Counted from the first letter of the stretch, positions 8,884-16,827 are shown. The stretch is 64,000 nt of DNA from Synechococcus sp. JA-2-3B'a(2-13) (GCF_000013225.1 NC_007776.1:639277-703276); one strand, 5' to 3'. Translations and numbers: made by a program. The notes: generated by a model not told the origin, from the letters alone.

Positions 8884-10488
8884 ATGGCTTGGGCAGTTGG
8901 TGAACAATTGCAAGGGGGACGCTACCGCATCGAGGCCGTTTTGGGGGAGGGGGGCTTCGGCATCACCTACCGGGCCTGGGATAGCGTTCGTGCCGACCAG
9001 GTGGTTATCAAAGTTTTGAACGACAGCCTTCGTGAGGATCCCGACTATCCCCACTTCCAGCAGAACTTCATGAATGAGGCGCTGCAACTGGCCCGCTGCC
9101 ACCACCCCCATGTGGTGAAGGTGGAAGAAGTGATCTGGGAGCAGGAGCGCTGGTGTATTGTGATGGAGTACATCCGCGGCCAGACTCTGCACCAGCTTCT
9201 GCGGCAAAAAGGGCCGTTGCCCCTGCCGGAAGCCCTGCGCCTGACGCGGGAGGTGGGATCTGCCCTGATGGCCTTGCACGAACAGGGGATCCTGCATCGG
9301 GATGTGAAGCCAGCCAACATCATGGTGCGGGAGGGATCCGGGCAGGCAGTTTTGATCGACTTTGGCCTAGCTCGCGGCTACACCCAAGGTCTGATCCAAC
9401 GCCACACCTCCTACGGCACCGATGGCTATGCTCCTCTAGAGCAATACGACAGCTTGCGCCGCCGCGGCGCCTTCACCGATGTCTACGCCTTGGCAGCAAC
9501 CCTCTACACGGCGCTGACGGGGATGGTGCCTATGTGTGCGCCAGTGCGGGCCACAGGCCGCCAGTTGGATACCCCTCGCAGCCTTAACCCCAACATTCCC
9601 GAGGTTGTGGAGGCTGCCATTCTCAAAGGGATGGCTCTCCACCCAGAAGAGCGCCCGCAAACCATGGCCGAGTGGCTGGCACTGTTACCGGCAGAAGCCT
9701 CTCAACAAGGGAGGAAGCCGGTTGCTTTTGAGCCAGCCATCCGCACCCAAGAGCTGAGGGAGCTGGAGCAGATCTTGGCCCAGCCTCCAGAACCCCAAGA
9801 CGAGCTGGAACAGCTCCTGTCCCGGCACTCGGCGGAAGAGCTAGAGCAACTGGTGGCACCTCCCACCCCTGCCACTGCCAAAAAAGCTGGAAGAGAAGAG
9901 GGATCCGGATCCCTGATTTTTCCTGAGGTCTGTCCAGAGGAGAGAGGGAAGGGGGGATCCCTGCCCGGAACTCTCTCTTGGCCAGAGTGGGTGGGGGAAG
10001 CAGCCCCTGCCTTGCAAGGTCTGTGGGATCGGCTGCGAGCGGGGCAGTGGGGGGAGGCGGATCGCTGGACGACAGCCCTGATGCTGAAGCTTGCTGGGCG
10101 CTCGCAAGTGGGCTTTTTTGATCCCAAGGATGTTCAGGCCTTCCCCTGCCCCATGCTGCGGCTGATTGACCAACTGTGGGTGCGGGCCAGCCATGGGCGC
10201 TTTGGCTTTAGCGTTCAAAAGCAACTGTGGCAAGGATGCGACCCCGGAGGAACCTCAATAGGCAGATCGCGATCCTTCTCCGCCTTGCCCCGCGAAGAGT
10301 GTATGGGGGAAGCCGTGGGTTGGCGGATCCAAGGTCGCTGGCTGGGGTACGGCGAGCTCAAAACCAGCCTGGATGCACCGCCAGGACATCTGCCTGTCGG
10401 CTTTTTTTGGGGCTACTCGGGTGGCTTGCGCTCGGCGCTGCTGACGCTGGATCGAGTGGTGCTGAAAAAGCTAAAAGCCTGTTTCTAA
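8884..10488 (+). CDS. Ser/Thr protein kinase with C-terminal GUN4 domain
   Basis: The 534-aa protein joins two modules. Residues about 14-270 form a Hanks-type kinase: GEGGFG loop, VIK lysine (Lys43), HRDVKPANIM catalytic loop near 138, DFGLA near 159, then SYGTDGYAPLEQY in place of the usual APE. A Glu/Gln-rich linker follows. Residues about 375-534 are a GUN4 domain, recognised by AFPCPMLRLIDQLWVRAS and GRFGFSVQKQLW. GUN4 binds porphyrins and activates Mg-chelatase. Kinase-GUN4 fusions may couple tetrapyrrole status to phosphorylation, which is inference. A decayed copy of its last codons lies at 11848-11979. Confidence 0.93.
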   Translation: MAWAVGEQLQGGRYRIEAVLGEGGFGITYRAWDSVRADQVVIKVLNDSLREDPDYPHFQQNFMNEALQLARCHHPHVVKVEEVIWEQERWCIVMEYIRGQTLHQLLRQKGPLPLPEALRLTREVGSALMALHEQGILHRDVKPANIMVREGSGQAVLIDFGLARGYTQGLIQRHTSYGTDGYAPLEQYDSLRRRGAFTDVYALAATLYTALTGMVPMCAPVRATGRQLDTPRSLNPNIPEVVEAAILKGMALHPEERPQTMAEWLALLPAEASQQGRKPVAFEPAIRTQELRELEQILAQPPEPQDELEQLLSRHSAEELEQLVAPPTPATAKKAGREEGSGSLIFPEVCPEERGKGGSLPGTLSWPEWVGEAAPALQGLWDRLRAGQWGEADRWTTALMLKLAGRSQVGFFDPKDVQAFPCPMLRLIDQLWVRASHGRFGFSVQKQLWQGCDPGGTSIGRSRSFSALPREECMGEAVGWRIQGRWLGYGELKTSLDAPPGHLPVGFFWGYSGGLRSALLTLDRVVLKKLKACF

Positions 10489-10523
10489 AAAACCTGGCTT
10501 GAAATGACTAAAATGGGTAGCCA

Positions 10524-10865
10524 TCAATTCTTGAAAGGGGGGATGCTCTTTTCTTGTGGGTTTTCGCGAATAGCTAGACCCAAGTGAATCAATGCCGTCT
10601 CAACGGTATTGACCTGCTCTGCTAAAGTTTTCCACCCTCTTGCCTTTAAGCCATAACATTTGCCAAAGTAAGCTCGAGCTGCTGCAAAGGAAGCAAAGGT
10701 TTTTTTAAGAGTCGCTACGGTCCAGGGCTTGGCATTCAGCCGCAGCCAATTTCGTTGACCTTGCTGCTGTTGCTCGGTGATGAGTTGGTCTGTCAAGCTA
10801 ACAAGCTCAGCATAGTTGCGCCGCGAGGTCGCGATTGCCGTTTCAAGACTCTCGATGAGACCCAT
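10524..10865 (-). CDS. hypothetical protein, second gene of HicA-like cassette
   Basis: 113-aa protein not assigned to a family. It is mostly helical, with a conserved-looking core KKTFASFAAARAYFGKCYG and a basic patch. Start at 10865 has AGGAGA 6 nt upstream. It overlaps the 3' end of the preceding 266-aa gene by 23 bp, so the two are probably translationally coupled. No membrane segment or signal peptide. Local GC is lower than in flanking genes, suggesting a foreign origin. It may be the partner or antidote of the upstream protein; nothing in its sequence proves this. Confidence 0.7.
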   Translation of the reverse strand: MGLIESLETAIATSRRNYAELVSLTDQLITEQQQQGQRNWLRLNAKPWTVATLKKTFASFAAARAYFGKCYGLKARGWKTLAEQVNTVETALIHLGLAIRENPQEKSIPPFKN

Positions 10866-11643
10866 GGTTGTTCTCCTGAGGCAACTTCCCTTGATAAGAC
10901 TCCTGTTCTTTCTCCTGAAGCAACTTTCTAGAACCGGCAGAGAGCAAGTTGGTTTCAAAAACAGACTTGATGTTGTTCAGGTAACTTTGCAATAAGCTCT
11001 TAACCCATAGGATGGGAATTTGGTTTACCGCATTCTGAAGCTGGTCGAAGAGATGCTTGAGCTGCTTCAGAGCTACGATAGCATGACCGAGAACTTCTTG
11101 CGCTTGAAGCTGCTCTTCCACAAGCTCTCTCATTCTGTTGGCTAGCCGCTGATTCTCAAGTTCTTTCTCGGTGAGCAAACTAAGAGCTGCTTCCTCAGTC
11201 TCGACTATTTTAAATTCAAGTTTTTGGTTCTGCTCTTCCAGAAACTCAATCTGCTTAGTTAGTAAATCCGCCTCAACCCTAAAGCTAACACCTCTATTCG
11301 CTGGAAAGCTAATAAGTAGGTCGCTGTACTCTTGCTCTTGAAGCTGCAGCTCTCTGAGTACAGGCTCTGCTAGTTCGGATAAGACTTTGTGAGCTAATCC
11401 TACTTTCAAAGTATCTCCGCCGCCGTGTCCGGGAATAGGAATTCTTAAATCACCCCGAACAGCCTGCGTGCTATGTCTGGCACGTCGCTGAACAATTTCC
11501 CAGCCCCACTCTTTTGCTTGACGCAAAATATCCCGTTTTCGCCAATTCCTTGGAGCCTGAATAATGGCTTGGATATTTCTCTGCTGCTCTATAATTTCAT
11601 TTCGCCTCTTGATGAGATACCCTAGCTCTTCTTCGTCGGACAT
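10843..11643 (-). CDS. HicA-like domain plus coiled-coil protein (unknown function)
   Basis: 266 aa. Residues about 33-92 resemble the HicA (YcfA) double-stranded-RNA-binding-like fold: a helix with AKEWGWEIVQRR, then a histidine (His57) where HicA toxins have their catalytic His, a strand, and PGHGGGDTLKVGLAHKVL matching the HicA Lys/Gly turn and last helix. Residues about 120-235 are a long Leu/Glu/Gln-rich coiled coil. HicA toxins are normally 60-80 aa stand-alone RNases, so this would be an enlarged relative. The gene precedes and overlaps the 113-aa gene. The similarity is judged by eye, without a profile search. Confidence 0.6.
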   Translation of the reverse strand: MSDEEELGYLIKRRNEIIEQQRNIQAIIQAPRNWRKRDILRQAKEWGWEIVQRRARHSTQAVRGDLRIPIPGHGGGDTLKVGLAHKVLSELAEPVLRELQLQEQEYSDLLISFPANRGVSFRVEADLLTKQIEFLEEQNQKLEFKIVETEEAALSLLTEKELENQRLANRMRELVEEQLQAQEVLGHAIVALKQLKHLFDQLQNAVNQIPILWVKSLLQSYLNNIKSVFETNLLSAGSRKLLQEKEQESYQGKLPQENNHGSHRES

Positions 11644-11847
11644 ATGATAACATCCTTAGATGAGACTTTCACACTTAGCCTATCCGGTCTTTACGGAGAC
11701 TAGGGGAAAGTTATGCGGCAAAGCCTTACATCTCAAAAAACATTGATACTAAGAAATATTTTGTAGCTTTGTCCGCGATCTTCCTCAGTAATTCCCAGGA
11801 CAATCTAGAGGCAGTCAGACTTGGTTCTGCTTGCGAAAAAGGGTGAG

Positions 11848-11979
11848 TGGCTGGGGTTGGGGAGCTTACAGCCGGCTTGGAAGGGCCAAAAATCACCTGC
11901 CGGTGGGCTGTTCCGCGAATACTCAGGCGGCCTGCGCACGGCGCTGCCGATGCTGAAAAGGCTAAAAGCCTGCCTCTAA
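11848..11979 (+). pseudogene. decayed 3' end of a second GUN4-domain gene
   Basis: The last part is clearly homologous to the end of the kinase-GUN4 gene at 10350-10488. HLPVG is followed, after a frameshift near 11905, by YSGGLRTALPMLKRLKACL and a stop; the kinase ends YSGGLRSALL...KKLKACF. The bases around the two stop codons are also nearly identical. No start or upstream GUN4 body remains, so this is a fragment left by duplication or recombination. Confidence 0.75.
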
Positions 11980-12032
11980 AAAAACTCCCCTCTCCCAGAG
12001 GAGAGGGGTCAGGGGCGAGGGATCCAAGAGCC

Positions 12033-12193
12033 TTAGTAGCGATGCACCAACTTGTTGATGGGCTTGAAGATGTCTGCCTCAAACTTTTTGCCCTTGAGCA
12101 TGCGGTTCCAATAGAGCCAGGGTAATAGATGCACCTTGGCTAGGTACATGGAGTAGCGCTCCCGCGTTGGGTCCAGGGGGAAGGAGGGAGCTA
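12033..12193 (-). pseudogene. C-terminal gene fragment truncated by IS5-family insertion
   Basis: An open frame reading DLAPSFPLDPTRERYSMY and then a Trp/Lys-rich tail ending KPINKLVHRY runs to a TAA at 12033-12035. Composition and codon use look coding, but the 5' part is missing: the frame enters the IS at 12194, and the sequence on the other side of the IS carries an IS605-type hairpin instead of more gene. I do not recognise the family. Confidence 0.5.
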
Positions 12194-12247
12194 GGTCGTG
12201 TTGATCTTATGTTAGGATAGAGAGAATAACTTATATGAGGAAAGAAG

Positions 12248-12998
12248 ATGAAGTTGGTTTTTTTAGATGAAAACAAATGGCAGAAGATATTGGCTTTTTT
12301 ACAGACAGAAGAGAGAGTTAACATTGGGAAAGAAGCAAACTGCAAACAGTTTATTGAAGCAGTTCTTTGGATAGCCCGTTCCGGTGCTCCTTGGCGCTAC
12401 CTCCCAGAAGGATATGGCAAATGGTACACCATCTATCAAAGATTCCACCGGTGGAGCGGTGGAGTCGTTTTGGAGTGTGGGAACGGATGTTCAAGTATTT
12501 TATTGACGACCCTGATTTAGAGCATCTCATTATTGATTCAACCATGGTTCGAGCGCACTCCTGTGCTGCCGGAAAAAAGGGGAGCAAGCTTTGGGGAGAA
12601 GCCGAGGCGGATACAGCACCAAGATTCATGTGAGTGTAGATGGGTTGGGAAATCCGCTGGAATTGAGAATAACTGGCGGAGAAAAGAGCGATATTACTCA
12701 AGGGGAAGAATTGATAGAGGGCTGGCAGAGAAAGGATACCAAAGTAATTGGGGATAAAGGATATGATGCGGATAAGTTGATTGAGAAGATAGGGGAAGCT
12801 CAAGCGGTTATTCCGCCTAAAAGGAATAGAAAGACGCAGCGGCATTATGACAAGCATCTGTATCAAGAGAGGCATTTAATCGAATGCTTTTTTCATAAGT
12901 TAAAGCAGTACCGGCATCTATGTTCTCGTTTTGACAAATTGGCCAGGAACTTCTTGAGTTTTCTCTATCTCGTCAGTGCTCTCTTTTGGCTCAAATGA
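12248..12998 (+). pseudogene. IS5-family DDE transposase (OrfA/OrfB), inactivated by 8-bp duplication
   Basis: The reading begins at ATG 12248. At 12450-12465 GGTGGAGC is followed at once by GGTGGAGT; deleting one unit restores HRWSRFGVWERMF, so the duplication is the lesion. Further on A AAA AAG (12573-12579) is a canonical -1 slippery heptamer that joins the first part to the OrfB frame ending at 12998, as is normal for this group. DDE residues: LIIDSTMVRAH, VIGDKGYDAD and LIECFFHKLKQYR. In its present form only a truncated OrfA would be made, so it could move only with help in trans. Confidence 0.85.
12573..12579 (+). promoter_or_regulatory. -1 ribosomal frameshift heptamer in IS5-family transposase
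   Basis: A AAA AAG in the OrfA frame; slipping one base back enters the frame GEQALGRSRGGYSTK..., which completes the transposase. The heptamer and position are as expected for IS427-group elements. Confidence 0.7.
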
Positions 12999-13025
12999 AA
13001 GATCAACACAACCTAAAAAGATAAT

Positions 13026-13110
13026 GGTATAGCATGCAGGGATCCATGTATCCCGACGCTAACCCTGCGGGTAGAGCGCGGGGCTTGTTGCCCCCGCACC
13101 CCCGTTGGTT
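13026..13110 (-). repeat. orphan IS605-type end hairpin
   Basis: The stem-loop at 13052-13083 (CGCT...AGCG around ACCC/GGGT) belongs to the same family as hairpins at 25407-25439, 25583-25606 and 40284-40315. It shares with the 25.6-kb copy the flanking GGGGGTG(C/T)GGGGG and GGGATACA. No second hairpin or tnpB is nearby, so this is a remnant. Confidence 0.6.
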
Positions 13111-13260
13111 AAACATTAGGTTGCCCAGGAAAGGGATCCCAGCGGCACTCACGTTGTATTATTGGCTACTTCAGCCGGCAGGTCGAGCCTCTTTTGGGGA
13201 ATCGGGCTAGATTGGATCCCACTGTTGATTTCTGCTGTCCACTTCTAGGGTTCTGGCGGC

Positions 13261-14112
13261 ATGAGTTCTCCGGCCATCCAGTGGTATCCCGGCCACATTG
13301 CCAAGGCGATCGGCCAGTTGCGGGAAGAGTTGCAGCGGGTGGATGCAGTCATCGAGGTGTTGGATGCGCGGATCCCGTTGGCCAGTCGTCATCCTGAGCT
13401 GGGCCGGTGGCTGGGGGAAAAACCTCGCCTCCTGGCTCTGAACAGGGCGGACTGCATTGAGGCTGGGGATCTGAAAGCTTGGCAGGAGTATTTTTTACGG
13501 CAAGGGATCCCTGTCTATCCCACCAATGGCCGCTCAGGAGAAGGGGTGAATCGCCTCAAGCAGGCGGTCTTGCACTTGGGGCAATCGGTCAACACGCGGC
13601 GTCAACAGCGGGGCATGCGACCGCGGGCCGTTCGGGCGGTGGTGGTGGGCTTTCCCAATGTGGGCAAATCTGCTTTGCTGAATCGACTGTTGGGGCGGCG
13701 GGCAGCTGAGAGCGCAGCACGTCCTGGGGTGACGCGGCAACTGCGGTGGGTGCGGCTGGGGGGAGAGTTGGATCTGTTGGACTCGCCGGGCATCATACCG
13801 CCCTCTCTGCCGGATCAACAGGCGGCCTCTCTATTGGCCATCTGCGATGACATCGGCGAAGCGGCCTACGATCCCGAACGGGTGGCGGCCCACTTTTTGG
13901 ATCAAGTGCTGAGGGTGCAGCCCCAAGCCGGATCTCTCTTGCAAAAGCGCTACGGTTGGCCGGATCCGATCCCTCCCGGTGGTGCTGCAGTGCAGGAGTT
14001 GGCCGAGCGGCGGTATCAAGGGGATCCCCAGCGGGCGGCACGGCAAGTTCTCAACGACTACCGCAAGGGCTTGCTGGGGCCGCTGGCCTTGGAACTCCCT
14101 CCCAAGGCTTGA
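13261..14112 (+). CDS. rbgA: ribosome biogenesis GTPase YlqF/RbgA
   Basis: Circularly permuted GTPase needed for late 50S assembly. Motif order shows the permutation: G4 as NRAD (near residue 61, usual NKxD), then G1 GFPNVGKS near 137, G2 region PGVTRQ, and G3 DSPG near 177. A C-terminal helical domain follows. The length of 283 aa is typical. The N-terminal WYPGHIAKA is a strong family signature. It is convergent with the radical SAM gene. Confidence 0.95.
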   Translation: MSSPAIQWYPGHIAKAIGQLREELQRVDAVIEVLDARIPLASRHPELGRWLGEKPRLLALNRADCIEAGDLKAWQEYFLRQGIPVYPTNGRSGEGVNRLKQAVLHLGQSVNTRRQQRGMRPRAVRAVVVGFPNVGKSALLNRLLGRRAAESAARPGVTRQLRWVRLGGELDLLDSPGIIPPSLPDQQAASLLAICDDIGEAAYDPERVAAHFLDQVLRVQPQAGSLLQKRYGWPDPIPPGGAAVQELAERRYQGDPQRAARQVLNDYRKGLLGPLALELPPKA

Positions 14113-14207
14113 GCCCCTTAGAAGAAATCACGAAAGAAAGTCACGTTGTTGCTATGCCCACGGCAGGGAAACCGCTGCTGTGGGGCGTTGACTTTTCCCG
14201 AAACTGT

Positions 14208-15296
14208 CTACACTTGTCCCCAACCGGGATCCAGCCTCTGTTTCCAAGGCCGATACACCTTGAAGTAGACAACGGAACCCACTTGTCTGGCCAAGGCTTT
14301 GATGCAAGTGTCTCCACCCATACAGCGCTGGCAAACGGGATGGTTCACCTGCAGACGATTGAACCCCCGCCGCAGCGCACAGGCCGGTTGGCCCCGCAAA
14401 ATCTCGGCCAGGGATCCCCCCAGCGTCACTTGCCCCAGCGGGATTTGCCCTTCATAGTCCTTGCAACAGGGCACCACCGTGCCGTCGTAGAGGATCCCCG
14501 CCTGACCGGAAGCGCCATTGCAGTATCCCCAGCGAGCTGGGATTACCCGGTCTGTCTCCACGTTGCCCCAACTGTCCAAGGGAAACGTTTCCAAAACCAA
14601 GCGGGGATGGATGCGGATCTGCTGCCAGCGGCCCGGTCGGTAAGTAGCAATCTGGGCTTCTACCCAATCGAGAGCCGGTGCATCCGGGATCCCTTGCAAA
14701 GCTCGTCTGGCCCAAGCCGAGAGCTGAGCGGGCATCTGCTGTGCAGAATCGATCACCGAAAGAGCCTTATGCGGCACCAAAAACGGGTGGGGGCTAGTAT
14801 CCAGGAATTTGAGATGCACCTGCGTAGGGCTGGAGGAGCGCAAGTGCACCTGCAGAAATTGGGTAATCCCAGCAAAGTAGCGCTCCGGCGTGAGGCGGGG
14901 AGGTGCTCCGCGAATGCTGAAGGTGACTGGATCGGGAGTTTGCAGGGAAATGGTTAGCTTAGCAAAGGGGCTGCGGTTCAGCTTTTCAATGTGCTCCGGC
15001 CAGAGGGCAAAGGTGCTGCCGTTGCTGGTCAGGTGCAGGCGAAGGCCAAGCTCAGCGGCCCTGCGAATACCCTCGAAAAGGTATGGGTAGAGCAGCGGCT
15101 CCCCCATCAGGTGAAAAGCCATCACGCGGGCCAGCCCTGTTGCCGCTACTTCCTCCAAAATCTGCTCCAGCAGAGCGGGCTCCATGTGCCCCCGCCGCCG
15201 TTGCATGATCCCATCTGGACAAAACTCGCACTTAAAGTTGCAAACGTTGGTCACCTCTATGTGCAGGCGTTCCAGTTGGGGAATAACAGCAGACAT
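14208..15296 (-). CDS. radical SAM protein with SPASM-like C-terminal cluster domain
   Basis: The 362-aa protein starts HIEVTNVCNFKCEFC, giving the CxxxCxxC site for the SAM-binding [4Fe-4S] cluster. A TIM-barrel core (LMGEPLLYPY, LTSNGS) follows. The C-terminal half has scattered cysteines (WGYCNGASGQ, VVPCCKDYEG, HPVCQRCMGGDTC) of the SPASM type that hold auxiliary clusters. Such enzymes modify peptides or small molecules; no precursor peptide is evident next door, so the substrate is unknown. A 13-bp exact tandem repeat (15284-15309) sits at the start codon. ATG 15296 is in frame; an ATG 13 bp upstream is not. The frame also extends to 15353. Confidence 0.85.
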   Translation of the reverse strand: MSAVIPQLERLHIEVTNVCNFKCEFCPDGIMQRRRGHMEPALLEQILEEVAATGLARVMAFHLMGEPLLYPYLFEGIRRAAELGLRLHLTSNGSTFALWPEHIEKLNRSPFAKLTISLQTPDPVTFSIRGAPPRLTPERYFAGITQFLQVHLRSSSPTQVHLKFLDTSPHPFLVPHKALSVIDSAQQMPAQLSAWARRALQGIPDAPALDWVEAQIATYRPGRWQQIRIHPRLVLETFPLDSWGNVETDRVIPARWGYCNGASGQAGILYDGTVVPCCKDYEGQIPLGQVTLGGSLAEILRGQPACALRRGFNRLQVNHPVCQRCMGGDTCIKALARQVGSVVYFKVYRPWKQRLDPGWGQV

Positions 15297-15309
15297 TAAC
15301 AGCAGACAT
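15284..15309. repeat. 13-bp tandem duplication at the radical SAM start
   Basis: TAACAGCAGACAT occurs twice in a row. Each unit contains an ATG on the minus strand, but since 13 is not a multiple of three only the inner one is in frame. Confidence 0.8.
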
Positions 15310-15410
15310 AGAGAGGGCCGGAACAAGTCGAGGGCAAATAGCGGATCCCCCACAAGCGCTAGGTAATGATACGCTGTTTAGCAGGTTAGATCCGGAGCGG
15401 AGCCATCGCA

Positions 15411-15776
15411 ATGCTGAAATGCACCACTCGCCACGTCCACATTTTTGCCGGTGAAGTTACTGCAGACAACAACTTCGTGCCCCGCGACGACCTGTTTACC
15501 CTCGATGTGGATCCGGACAACGAGCTGGTCTGGACTGATGCTGCCCTGCAAAAGGTCTATGCCCGTTTCGAAGAGTTGGTGGAAGAATACCGGGGGCGAG
15601 ACTTGACCGAGTACAATATCCGCCGCATTGGGTCTGACCTGGAACATTTCATCCGCTCCCTGCTCAAGCAAGGGGAGATTGCCTACAACCTGCAGGGGCG
15701 TGCCCCCAACTTCAGCATGGGCTTTCCCCAGATCCCTGCTGAAGAAATTGTCGGCCAATACATCCCCAAGGGCTAG
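15411..15776 (+). CDS. ndhM: NAD(P)H-quinone oxidoreductase subunit M
   Basis: Oxygenic-photosynthesis-specific subunit of the NDH-1 complex that carries cyclic electron flow and respiration. The 121-aa sequence has the family features: LKCTTRHVHIFAGEV near the N-terminus, LTLDVDPDNE-like TLDVDPDNELVW, and YNIRRIGSDLEHFIRSLL in the middle. It is soluble, without signal peptide. The DUF2996 gene follows 80 bp downstream in the same direction. Confidence 0.95.
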   Translation: MLKCTTRHVHIFAGEVTADNNFVPRDDLFTLDVDPDNELVWTDAALQKVYARFEELVEEYRGRDLTEYNIRRIGSDLEHFIRSLLKQGEIAYNLQGRAPNFSMGFPQIPAEEIVGQYIPKG

Positions 15777-15856
15777 CTCTTTGCCGGTTCTGGACAGAGT
15801 TTTTGATTGTTCTGCATCTAAGGCTTTTACCCATCTGATTGTCGGAGCGTTTCCCC

Positions 15857-16282
15857 ATGTCTGGAGAACCCACCCCCGAGGCCGCTGCTGCCGAGAAACC
15901 CGCTGAAGCTGCCAAGCCTGCTGCTGAGGATTCCCCCAAAGCCGCTGCGAAAAAAGTTGCTAAGGAAGAAAAGCCCTTCGAGCAACAGATCACGGAAGAG
16001 GTGATCCCGGCGGCCATTGCGGCTTTTCAAAAGCGCGGAGTCAGCGATCTGGAGCTGCGCCTGGAAGGCAAGACGCTGGTCGGCGCGTTTGCAGGAGGCA
16101 AGAAGCAATTTAGCGTGCTGTTTGCTGAGGGATCCTTGAATGGCCGCAAGTTCTTCCGCTGTACCACCGAAGGATCCCCGGCCAGCACCATCGAGTCTTT
16201 TATGATCGACGAGCGGCGCGTGGATGTCAACCTATTCGTGTTTTATTTGGTGCAGCGCCTTTACGCTCAGCAGTGGTATTGA
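15857..16282 (+). CDS. DUF2996 family protein
   Basis: 141 aa found in cyanobacteria and plastids. An Ala/Lys/Glu/Pro-rich, probably disordered N-terminus (residues 1-40) precedes the conserved domain (FEQQITEEVIPAAIAAF, FFRCTTEGSPASTIESFMIDERRVD, FFVFYLVQRLY-like end). The function is not established. ATG 15857 is used; an in-frame TTG at 15839 lacks a ribosome site. It lies behind ndhM and may be cotranscribed with it. Confidence 0.85.
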   Translation: MSGEPTPEAAAAEKPAEAAKPAAEDSPKAAAKKVAKEEKPFEQQITEEVIPAAIAAFQKRGVSDLELRLEGKTLVGAFAGGKKQFSVLFAEGSLNGRKFFRCTTEGSPASTIESFMIDERRVDVNLFVFYLVQRLYAQQWY

Positions 16283-16827
16283 GTTCGCGTGACCTTGAAG
16301 AATCCCTGGCTACCCCTAGCCGGAGAGAGTAAGCCTGCTCGCAAGAGACGAGGGGAGGTGCAGCCGGCTGCAGTTACCGTAAAGCCAGGATCCATCCGGC
16401 CATGTTCTTTGGCATGCCCACGATCCCAGAACGGGCACCTTGGCTGCCGCCTTCCCGGAAGATGAGCTGCGCACTTGGCTCGAAGAACGGTACCGCCCCA
16501 GCGGGATCAGCCGTTCATAGTCGCGTTTCAGGTTAGGGTGAGAGGCCTGGGCTACTGATCGCGCCAGCGGGACGGAGTCCTTGAAAAGCCTTCTGGCCCC
16601 GTGCATTCAACGTTTCTAGTTTGAATCGAAATGCCCATAATTGCCCAGAGGGCTGCTCCCGTAGATCAGGTTCCCCGGCAAACGGCGCAGCTGGGGCTCG
16701 AACCCGGTCGGCCCAGAGGTTGTTCCCCAGTGCAGGGATCCCTTGCCATTGGGAGGGATGTTCTGTCGAGGCCAAAAAGATTATCGTTTGTAAAGAAAGC
16801 TAAGGCGGTGCTACGGGAGGTCTCGAA
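16283..16827. other. 545-bp intergenic region upstream of glgA
   Basis: No complete gene is seen. From 16383 to the TAG at 16520 the plus strand reads like coding sequence (GHVLWHAHDPRTG, then LAAAFPEDELRTWLEERY) but has no start and a stop just upstream, so it could be a gene remnant. A copy of the short dispersed repeat lies at 16560-16583. Segments nearer glgA presumably hold its promoter. Confidence 0.4.
16560..16583 (+). repeat. short dispersed double-hairpin repeat, copy 1
   Basis: CGCGCCAGCGGGACGGAGTCC with TTG behind it. It can form two tiny hairpins: CGC/GCG and GGAC/GTCC. Confidence 0.7.

Larger units (their letters stand above)
12194..13013 (+). mobile_element. IS5-family (IS427-like) insertion sequence, complete ends
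   Basis: 820 bp bounded by 15-bp terminal inverted repeats GGTCGTGTTGATCTT (12194-12208) and the complement of GGTTGTGTTGATCTT (12999-13013), one mismatch. A TA duplication flanks it (12192-12193 and 13014-13015). GC is much lower than the host. It carries one transposase in three frames; one shift is a programmed-type site, the other an 8-bp duplication. Confidence 0.88.

Noticed and set aside
11847-12125. A 92-codon plus-strand gene
   Set aside because: It runs through the frameshifted GUN4 remnant and then through an antisense gene tail; not one real protein.
12351-12875. 174-codon minus-strand frame across the IS
   Set aside because: Shadow of the transposase on the opposite strand.
16670-16740. 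tRNA-like T-arm (GGTTCGAGCC on the minus strand)
   Set aside because: A T-loop-like string is present, but no matching acceptor, D or anticodon arm lies at the right distance.
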